From Clostridium sp. CAG:253 (GTDB lineage: Bacteria > Bacillota > Clostridia > Lachnospirales > Lachnospiraceae), in assembly GCA_000436755.1 (NCBI GenBank), contig FR887305.1:19437-39875 (forward strand): a DNA stretch of 20,439 bases, in the 5' to 3' direction. This document shows, piece by piece, positions 15,189 to 20,439 of the stretch. Made by a program: the position numbers and the translations under genes. The notes beneath the pieces are model-generated. The model did no database searches and had not been told where the DNA came from. It saw nothing but the letters and a program-made list of their open reading frames with translations. Position 1 is the first letter of the stretch, and every line of letters starts with the position of its first letter.

Positions 15189-15920
15189 ATGAAAGTATGG
15201 CATATTACATCAGATGTAGGTTATGGTGGTAATTTACTTTACAATTTAACAAATAATGCAAAGAGAATTCCAGAGCCTCTGCCATGGATTGATCCGTCAA
15301 TTAATTGCTTGTACAAAGAAGCGGTGTTGTCATTTATGGTTGGAAATTATGAGAGTTCTATTACTAATCTTTGTTTATTGATGGAACATGTACTGAGAGC
15401 AGCGATTTTAAATGATAAAGATTCTGGAATGAAACGAGAAGATTCAGCGTCCCAGTTAAGTAAGTATGGCTCTTTATCTGAGGCGATTAATGAGGCTAAA
15501 AGTACACATTTTATGGATGGATGCGATATTGAATGGTGGCATGCTGTATCAAGAGTAGTCCGAAATAAATCTGCACATTATGTTATTCCGATATTACTTA
15601 GGAAATGTGCTCAGGAAGAAAAATTGCGTAAATATATTAACCGGTACGAACTTCCAGAGAATAATTCAGAGTATTGGTATGAAACTCATTTGATAAATTG
15701 GGGATCATTCTATCATGGTGCAGGAGGAGAATTTGCGGAAGGTTTTTTAAAGGATGTAACTGAAGAACTTAAGATAGTTATAGGAAATACCAAATGGCAA
15801 GGAGATGAATCCTGGTGGATTTCATTGAAAGAGCAGTATGATGCATTTTTTTCGTATGATTGGAGTGTGGAAAAGTTACAGTATAGCTTTGAACATGCAA
15901 GAAAAGATTTTGGGAAGTAG
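15189..15920 (+). CDS. HEPN-motif protein of unknown function, BREX cargo
   Basis: A 243-residue protein that I do not recognise as a named family. The first 130 residues look like a HEPN domain: a helix LYKEAVLSFMVGNYESSITN (about 41-60) continuing LLMEHVLRAAI, and later WWHAVSRVVRNKSAH with R125-N-K-S-A-H130, the R-x4-H motif of HEPN ribonucleases. The C-terminal half is Trp/Tyr-rich with no visible motif. HEPN proteins are common RNase toxins in defence and abortive-infection systems, so RNA cleavage is the first guess. It starts 17 bases after the stop of pglX tail copy 1, with AAGGAG (15174-15179) as ribosome site; a longer reading from 15150 overlaps that tail and is less likely. The next gene follows after 50 bases. 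Confidence 0.75.
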   Translation: MKVWHITSDVGYGGNLLYNLTNNAKRIPEPLPWIDPSINCLYKEAVLSFMVGNYESSITNLCLLMEHVLRAAILNDKDSGMKREDSASQLSKYGSLSEAINEAKSTHFMDGCDIEWWHAVSRVVRNKSAHYVIPILLRKCAQEEKLRKYINRYELPENNSEYWYETHLINWGSFYHGAGGEFAEGFLKDVTEELKIVIGNTKWQGDESWWISLKEQYDAFFSYDWSVEKLQYSFEHARKDFGK

Positions 15921-15970
15921 TAGAAAATAATTTATGATACAAGTATGAATGTGATATTAGGAGATCAACT

Positions 15971-16777
15971 ATGAGCAAGGAAAATGTATTAGATTTATTT
16001 CATGCATCGAATGAAGAAGCATTGGATGTAACATTGGGAGAAATCTTACCTGAAGTTGTTAAACAGATTTCGGAAATGGTGGTGTCTGAAGCTACGGCAT
16101 CAGTAATATGTGAAATGTTAGGAGCTGTATTTCCAAGAATCAATAATATACGATTGGGGTGGAAACAGAATCGCCTTGAAAGAAATATAAAAAAAGCTAT
16201 TGAAGAATTACAAAAGAATGATTCCTTAATTGCGGCTCAACTGGAAGTGCTTGAAAAAAATAATCAAGATCAGATGTTTAGGACGAAATATTGTGAGATG
16301 ATGCTTGATACTATATATGATGAAATACAAGAATCAAAAGTAAAATATGGAATTAATGGTTTTATAAATTTGATGTGTATTGAAAATCCTAATGAGGATA
16401 TGACACTTATGTTTTTTAAAACACTTACTGAATTAAGTGATTTGGATATTCGTGTATTAAAATGTTTTTCTTATGAACATGAAGAAAATTATTATTCTAT
16501 CATGCGGAATGTTGATATTTCAGATACGCAATATCGTTTTGTGAAAGAAAAATTGGAACGCTTTGGTTTGCTTCAGAATAAAAATGCTGACATTAGAGAT
16601 ATGGATTTAGCTATCATTATTGATTATCTAAAAGATCTTGATAAGCAAAGTAATTTAAAGAGCCCTAAAAGTGTTAAGTTTCCAAGTAAAGTAAAAAAGT
16701 TAGCAAATAATAATTCATACAAAATCACTTCGCTAGGTAGAGAATTTTTAAAATTGACGGAGCCTATTTCAAAATGA
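15971..16777 (+). CDS. Unknown helical protein with winged-helix-like C-terminus, BREX cargo
   Basis: A 268-residue protein with no family I can name. The N-terminal 100 residues are predicted amphipathic helices (EALDVTLGEILPEVVKQISE, then KKAIEELQKNDSLIAAQLEV), the middle reads FINLMCIENPNEDMTLMFFK, TLTELSDLDIRVLKCF, and the end has QYRFVKEKLERFGLL and YKITSLGREFLKL. The last two fit a winged-helix DNA-binding fold (helix, then beta wing). AGGAGA (15959-15964) precedes the start. It follows the HEPN gene by 50 bases, so the two could be a toxin-partner pair, which is an inference from position. The gene is intact, unlike its downstream neighbours. Confidence 0.72.
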   Translation: MSKENVLDLFHASNEEALDVTLGEILPEVVKQISEMVVSEATASVICEMLGAVFPRINNIRLGWKQNRLERNIKKAIEELQKNDSLIAAQLEVLEKNNQDQMFRTKYCEMMLDTIYDEIQESKVKYGINGFINLMCIENPNEDMTLMFFKTLTELSDLDIRVLKCFSYEHEENYYSIMRNVDISDTQYRFVKEKLERFGLLQNKNADIRDMDLAIIIDYLKDLDKQSNLKSPKSVKFPSKVKKLANNNSYKITSLGREFLKLTEPISK

Positions 16778-16847
16778 TAAGTCTGTAATATAAAATTATT
16801 TTAGCAAGTATTGAGAAGAAATGAAAGTGATTTGAGGTGACAAATAA

Positions 16848-17494
16848 ATGAAATAAAAAAAATAAGAATCACAAATTATAGATGTTTCAAAGAAGCAGAG
16901 ATTGACTTTGATAATCATACAACATTAATTGTCGGAAAGAATGGAGCAGGTAAGACTGCAATATTAGATGCAGTTGCGGTCAGCACATTTTTACTTGGAA
17001 TTGATGGTGGAGTTAGCAGAAGTATTTCAAAAGATGATGCCAGATATGAGTTCCATGATCTTGATGGTACAGTTGATCCGCAGCATCAGTTTCCTGTAAG
17101 TATTGAAAGTACAGGCGACTGTCTGGACAATCATGATGTGAAATGGGTGCGTTCTCTTAATTCTGAAAGTGGAAATACAACAGTTAAAGAAGCAAAAGAA
17201 TTAACTAATAGAAAAGAACAGATTCGCATTTTGGACAATGGAGAAATCTATATGCCGGCAGCACAAACCTATGGAAGAGATGCAAATTCTATATTAAGAG
17301 AAGTGATGAAGGTATCTGAGCGTCCAGCAGACATCAAGCGACGTATGGATTTATTCTATGTATATATGGATGAAAATAATTATGAAGAAGCAGATAAGCT
17401 TTTGACAGAGATTGAGGCAATCGTTGGAACATCAGATCCTGATATTGCAGCAGCAAGAACATCGCTTGATTTAGAAAAGATACTGGGAGAATAG
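16848..17494 (+). pseudogene. Broken ptuA-like AAA ATPase (frameshift and internal deletion)
   Basis: AGGTGA precedes ATG 16848, but that frame ends after two codons (ATG AAA TAA). One base added near 16851-16860, in an A-rich run, would restore a frame reading KKIRITNYRCFKEAEIDFDN, with Walker A GKNGAGKT. The open frame continues to 17494. After about 115 residues (near NTTVKEAKELT) it jumps to a C-terminal piece starting EQIRILDNGEIYMPAAQTYG and ending KILGE. Complete ATPases of this SMC/ABC-like group have 400-500 residues; the ABC signature, Walker B and H-loop are missing between. It therefore looks like an ATPase gene with a lost start and an internal deletion. The C-terminal piece resembles PtuA-like ATPases. 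It probably makes no active protein. Confidence 0.72.
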
Positions 17495-17498
17495 TAAT

Positions 17499-17633
17499 AT
17501 GATACAGGAACGAAATTTGACACCATATTGTGGAATAATTATTTCATGGCAGCTCATCTGCACAAATGGATTAGAGGGTGAAATAAAAGTAAGAACGCGA
17601 TTTTTCTTTGGTCAAAATAAAAAGGGTCTTTGA
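17499..17633 (+). pseudogene. Short fragment, possibly the start of the ATPase partner gene
   Basis: Four bases after the ATPase remnant, ATG opens a 44-codon frame beginning MIQERNLTPYCGIIIS. After codon 16 it enters the 31-bp repeat (17555-17585), then reads KVRTRFFFGQNKKGL to TGA. The first part may be the start of the HNH partner of the broken ATPase, cut by deletion. The last part has a weak likeness to pglZ (KSETRIVFWFDDKGE at 20335 onward), which could be a decayed pglZ start. Both ideas are tentative. Confidence 0.4.
17555..17585 (+). repeat. 31-bp direct repeat, copy 1
   Basis: This copy begins CATCTGCACAAATGG and ends GGTGAAATA; it matches 20254-20284 at 30 of 31 positions (G versus A at the 22nd base). 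The second copy carries the ribosome site of pglZ. The copy here thus marks where a pglZ start once stood after the first cargo set. Confidence 0.85.
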
Positions 17634-18046
17634 TAACAAACAGTTTGTCGAAATTATGGTGGTGTGGTAGACTTACATATGATGAACAAATGAAAGATAC
17701 ATTTGAATTGACAATATATCTCATTGATGATTATGCTACTAAAATGTTGATTATATTTTCTAATAATTATATAAGTAATCATGATATTACTGTAGGACTG
17801 TTTTCAGCGTTAAAATATCTTGAAAATATCGGATATAAAATAAAAGGAAAAAACCATAGAGATGTATATTATGAAGTAACTAAGTATCTAAATGTTTTTG
17901 GGGGGGAACATACATATTAGATTATTTTACATCAGAAGAATTAGAACAAAAGATTATAAAATATATGATGTCAATTAAAGGGGCAATTTGTACAGAACAG
18001 AGATATAGTTGACGATATTATAAGTTATGTAGATAGTGTGTCATAA
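17630..18046 (+). pseudogene. Remnant resembling DUF6339 proteins, two frameshifts
   Basis: The frame from 17630 (only TTG as start, no ribosome site) reads LWWCGRLTYDEQMKDTFELT, DDYATKMLIIFSNNY, then VFGG at a run of seven G (17900-17906) and stops at 17918-17920. One frame shift at the G-run continues with YILDYFTSEELEQKIIKYMM; a second, near the G4 at about 17980, brings back the first frame with QFVQNRDIVDDIISYVDSVS to TAA at 18044-18046. The two shifts compensate. The GRLTYDE...ELT pattern resembles a bacterial family I remember as DUF6339 (about 260 residues, unknown function). The N-terminal half is missing. The name is given from memory and needs a profile search. Confidence 0.5.
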
Positions 18047-18066
18047 TTAGAGATGGGAGTAAATAA

Positions 18067-18086
18067 ATGGATTTATAAAATATACA
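18067..18086 (+). pseudogene. pglZ: Scar of a pglZ start
   Basis: Twenty bases from ATG 18067 match the first 20 bases of pglZ (20284-20303) at 17 positions. In protein terms MDLQNIQ of pglZ has become MDL-stop-NIQ, because CAG is now TAA. The next base onward is the second pglX tail. So a pglZ beginning, joined to a pglX end, sits here as a recombination scar. Confidence 0.55.
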
Positions 18087-18206
18087 ATTGAGATTCATCT
18101 GAATAATGATGATGGTGTAAAGGTAAATTATGCTAAACTTCATGGTGTGGAAGTCGCACAGGAAGGTAAGAAAGCATTGAAAGTTGATTTGCTGGCAAAG
18201 ATATAG
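18087..18206 (+). pseudogene. pglX: 3' remnant of pglX (copy 2)
   Basis: Thirty-nine codons read [20 protein letters not shown], then [19 protein letters not shown] and TAG. They match the end of copy 1 ([18 protein letters not shown] and onward). By my count the last 99 bases agree at 89 positions (18108-18206 against 15074-15172). There is no start codon. The ptuA-like gene begins directly after the stop, as the HEPN gene does after copy 1. Confidence 0.85.
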
Positions 18207-18225
18207 ATAAAGGATGGTGAGATAT

Positions 18226-19497
18226 TTGTATTTAGAAAAGATTCATATAGAGAATTATAAAGCAATTGAAAAATTAGATATTAATTTAAAACCTGGGTTG
18301 AATCTGCTTATTGGTGATAATGGTTCAGGAAAAACTTCTGTCCTTGAGGGAATTGCTGTGGCTCTTGGAGGTTTGTTTGTCAATGTCGCAGGTGTCAGAA
18401 CTAAGAATATCGTAAAAGATGATGTTCGTATGAATATAAAAGCTTTGGGTGATTCTTCAACGACGATTGAATACTGTGAACCTGTAGTGGCTGGTTGTAC
18501 ACTTCAGGTAACGGAAGAACAGAATTTTACATGGAGCAGAATCAAGGAAGAGGTATCTGCTACCTATACAAAGATAGATGATAAAAATGTATGTGTTTGG
18601 ATGAAGAAACTTGCTAATAATTCAAGTACGATTCTGCCATTGATTAGTTTTCAAAGTGCTGCAAGAGCATGGAGAGTAAGAAGAGGAGATTTTGGAACGG
18701 AATTAAAGAAGAAATTGGATGATAGACGATGTGGGTATATCGGATGTCTGGATTCTTCAATGGATGTGAAATCTATCCAGCAGTGGTGCCTCAAACAGGA
18801 AATAGTGACCTCGAATAAAGGGATAGTGCGGGAATACGAAATGTTTAAGAATATTGTAGCTTCGTTTATGAAGGAAATCAATGAACTAGATAAGATGCCT
18901 TCAATTTATTATTCTCCGCAGTTTGATGAATTAGTTTACAAGGATGATAAGGAAGAAATGCCTATTTCAAAGCTGAGTGCCGGTTATCAGTCTCTATTGT
19001 GGATGGTTATGGATCTGGCATATCGTGTTTGTATGCTTAATCCGGAATTAGAAAGCAGAGACCAAATTACAGGTATAGTTCTTATAGATGAAATTGATTT
19101 ACACCTTCATCCAAAGTGGCAGTGGAATGTAATTGATGCATTGCGAAAAACATTTTCAGGTGTTCAGTTTATCATTGCAACACATTCACCGATTGTAATT
19201 TCAGCGTCAAAAGAGGTAAACCTGATTCTTTTAGACAAAGTCAAAGCAGTGAGTTATTTACCAGATTGTTATGGATATGAAGTAGAGGATGTACTGAGTT
19301 ACCGTCAGGAGAGTGTATCAAGACCAAAGAAGGTAAAATACTTGGTTGATGAGATAGAGAATGCGATTGCCGATATAGCATTTGATAAAGCAGATGCTGC
19401 ATTGGAAAGATTAAAAGATGTGCTTGGTGAAGATAATTTAGAGTACAAGAAAATGGCAGGAATGATTTCAGATGCAAAGCTGATAGAGGAGTGCTGA
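18226..19497 (+). CDS. ptuA: Septu-type AAA ATPase (PtuA-like)
   Basis: A 423-residue SMC/ABC-type ATPase. From the start it reads LYLEKIHIENYKAIEKLDIN, then Walker A IGDNGSGKTS (about 29-38), an ABC-signature-like KLSAGYQSLLW (about 249), Walker B GIVLIDEIDLHLHP (about 284-297) and an H-loop ATHSP (about 319). All nucleotide-binding parts are thus present. The C-terminal tail (DKADAALERLKDVLGEDN) is like that of the broken copy at 17300-17494. With the HNH gene that follows one base later it forms a Septu-like (ptuAB) anti-phage pair. I chose TTG 18226 because AAAGGATGG (18209-18217) then has good spacing; an in-frame ATG at 18214 directly abuts AAAGG. Confidence 0.85.
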   Translation: MYLEKIHIENYKAIEKLDINLKPGLNLLIGDNGSGKTSVLEGIAVALGGLFVNVAGVRTKNIVKDDVRMNIKALGDSSTTIEYCEPVVAGCTLQVTEEQNFTWSRIKEEVSATYTKIDDKNVCVWMKKLANNSSTILPLISFQSAARAWRVRRGDFGTELKKKLDDRRCGYIGCLDSSMDVKSIQQWCLKQEIVTSNKGIVREYEMFKNIVASFMKEINELDKMPSIYYSPQFDELVYKDDKEEMPISKLSAGYQSLLWMVMDLAYRVCMLNPELESRDQITGIVLIDEIDLHLHPKWQWNVIDALRKTFSGVQFIIATHSPIVISASKEVNLILLDKVKAVSYLPDCYGYEVEDVLSYRQESVSRPKKVKYLVDEIENAIADIAFDKADAALERLKDVLGEDNLEYKKMAGMISDAKLIEEC

Positions 19498-19498
19498 C

Positions 19499-20242
19499 AT
19501 GCTGTATATAGAAAAAGAAGGTTTGCCGAATGATATAAACAGAAAAATTATAGAGTTGAGCAAAAGCGAGGAATGGAAAAGCATCGGCGAAGACGACACA
19601 ACAGCAATACGCAATGCCTTCGATAATGATTTTCCAAAGAATGAGGTTAAAGAGATTTTACTTCATGAACAACATGGAATCTGTGCATATTGTATGAGAC
19701 GTATTCGTATGGACAATCATTCCAGAGTGGAGCATCTTGTACCATTGAGTAGAAACAAGGACATGGCAATTGATTATAACAATATGCTTGGAGTATGTGA
19801 TGGTGGTGAGAAAGTCACTGGGGATAAGGGACATATTCTTTGTTGTGATGCATATAAAAAAGAGACAGAAATCACGATTAGTCCTCTTAATAAGGCTCAG
19901 ATGGATAAGATTGCATATGACTCAAAAGGTAAAATCTACACGAAGCCGAAAGATGAAGATATTGAAAGAGATATAAATGAAGTTCTCTTGTTGAACGGTA
20001 TTCAGAAAAAAGATGGGACGGTAAGAGATACCTCTACGGAACTGTTAAAGGGCAGAAAAGATGCCTATGACAGAGCAAAGAAAATGATGGCTGCCTTGAA
20101 TACAAAAGGAAAATGTACATCAGCAACGCTTAAAAAGATAATGGATAAATTATACAACAGAGAAGAAAGAGATGAGTTTGTAGGTGTTCAGATATATTAT
20201 TTTAGAAAACATTACAATTCGCTGATTCGCAGAGGAATGTAA
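19499..20242 (+). CDS. ptuB: Septu-type HNH endonuclease (PtuB-like)
   Basis: A 247-residue protein of the HNH nuclease group (TIGR02646-like) that pairs with AAA ATPases in Septu and some retron systems. The zinc/HNH part is HGICAYCMRRI (C62, C65), VEHLVPLS (H79), IDYNNMLGVCDGG (N94/N95, C100) and ILCCDAYKK (C115, C116). The C-terminal half is helical and basic, as in known PtuB proteins. It starts one base after the ptuA stop (TGAcATG) with AGAGGAG before it, so the two are translated together. In Septu the ATPase complex restrains the HNH nuclease until infection. The pair is intact, while its older counterpart upstream is destroyed. Confidence 0.85.
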   Translation: MLYIEKEGLPNDINRKIIELSKSEEWKSIGEDDTTAIRNAFDNDFPKNEVKEILLHEQHGICAYCMRRIRMDNHSRVEHLVPLSRNKDMAIDYNNMLGVCDGGEKVTGDKGHILCCDAYKKETEITISPLNKAQMDKIAYDSKGKIYTKPKDEDIERDINEVLLLNGIQKKDGTVRDTSTELLKGRKDAYDRAKKMMAALNTKGKCTSATLKKIMDKLYNREERDEFVGVQIYYFRKHYNSLIRRGM

Positions 20243-20265
20243 TTTGTGCATACCATCTGCACAAA
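20243..20265 (+). promoter_or_regulatory. Hairpin between ptuB and pglZ
   Basis: TTTGTGCA (20243-20250) and TGCACAAA (20258-20265) form a perfect 8-bp stem with a 7-base loop, beginning right after the ptuB stop. No T-run follows. In the first repeat copy only the right arm is kept (17559-17566), so the hairpin is not. It may be an operator or may tune translation of pglZ. Confidence 0.5.
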
Positions 20266-20284
20266 TGGATTAGAAGGTGAAATA
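20254..20284 (+). repeat. 31-bp direct repeat, copy 2
   Basis: The same 31 bases as at 17555-17585 apart from one change. It includes the pglZ ribosome site AAGGTGA (20273-20279) and ends on the first base of the pglZ start codon. It marks the downstream border of the cargo slot. Confidence 0.85.
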
Positions 20285-20439
20285 TGGATTTACAGAATAT
20301 TCAGGAACAATTAAATACAGAATTTGACAAGTCAGAGACACGAATCGTATTTTGGTTTGATGATAAAGGTGAATATGAAGATGAGGTATCAGAAATGCAG
20401 CTTGGTGATGTAAAGCTGCATATTATTGATGGGTGCGCC
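20284..20439 (+). CDS. pglZ: BREX protein PglZ (BrxZ), 5' end only
   Basis: Fifty-two codons at the window end, open to the last base. The start MDLQNIQEQLNTEFDKSETR is followed by IVFWFDDKGEYEDEV and LGDVKLHIIDG, the pattern of the N-terminus of type I BREX PglZ (RIVFWYD..GE.E....L.L..V). Full PglZ has about 850 residues with an alkaline-phosphatase-like domain; nothing can be said about that part here. AAGGTGA (20273-20279) is the ribosome site. In complete BREX operons it directly follows pglX; here it follows the ptuAB pair. Confidence 0.8.
   Translation, partial: MDLQNIQEQLNTEFDKSETRIVFWFDDKGEYEDEVSEMQLGDVKLHIIDGCA

Noticed and set aside
17138..17494. A separate 118-residue gene starting at ATG 17138
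   Set aside because: The same frame is open much further upstream with a Walker A motif, and there is no ribosome site at 17138; it is the end of the broken ATPase.
18226..20242. Retron with ATPase-HNH effector
   Set aside because: No reverse transcriptase gene (YADD motif) and no obvious msr/msd region is in the window, so a plain Septu pair is the better call.
13548..20439. CRISPR array or transposon/integrase-driven island
   Set aside because: No regularly spaced short repeats, no inverted terminal repeats and no transposase or integrase frames were seen; only the 31-bp repeat and the pglX-tail repeat were found, and both are explained by BREX genes.

Overview
The window looks like chromosome of a low-GC Firmicute of the class Clostridia, most likely a Lachnospiraceae-type gut anaerobe. 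The reasons are the AT-rich sequence, strong Shine-Dalgarno sites (AGGAGG-like), the yicC-remA-gmk-rpoZ order, a T-box leader on a tRNA-synthetase gene, and an O2-sensitive-looking Fe-S flavoenzyme complex. The assignment is an inference from gene content; no species is claimed. All confidently called genes are on the + strand.

The left part (1-9400) is housekeeping. A strong promoter at 51-79 leads yicC, remA, gmk, rpoZ and lepB (signal peptidase I), ending at a hairpin near 3003. Then come a secreted or surface N-acetylmuramoyl-L-alanine amidase, a ComFB-like protein, tRNA-Glu(CTC) with its own promoter and terminator, a proline-type T-box leader and proS, then maf, and a glpK-dtd pair behind a near-consensus promoter. 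Two perfect palindromic hairpins (4701-4720, 7313-7340) sit in intergenic spaces and are not obvious terminators.

At 9414-9854 the 5' end of a type I restriction hsdM and the 3' end of hsdR are all that is left of an RM locus. From 9991 to 13475 follows a four-gene operon: a [2Fe-2S] protein, a FAD/NAD(P) oxidoreductase with two Fe-S Cys clusters, a BFD-type [2Fe-2S] protein and a DAO-family flavoenzyme. This is the composition of multi-subunit amino-acid (proline, hydroxyproline or opine type) dehydrogenases. The substrate is not readable from the sequence.

The right part (13751-20439) is a rearranged BREX defence locus. A promoter and a small Xre-like regulator precede intact brxA. brxB is cut after about 35 codons and joined to the last 130 or so codons of pglX, so brxC and most of pglX are gone. 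pglZ starts at 20284 and runs out of the window. Between the pglX tail and pglZ lies a stack of cargo: a HEPN-motif gene, a partner of unknown function, a wrecked ptuA-like ATPase, a wrecked gene resembling DUF6339, then a scar of a pglZ start fused to a second copy of the pglX tail, and finally an intact Septu pair (ptuA-like ATPase plus ptuB-like HNH). The repeated pglX tail and a 31-bp repeat before the pglZ start mark the borders of an insertion slot in which cargo modules seem to be stacked and replaced by homologous recombination. This turnover slot, and the HEPN plus partner pair inside it, are the most unusual content of the window. As it stands, BREX itself cannot work from this locus alone.
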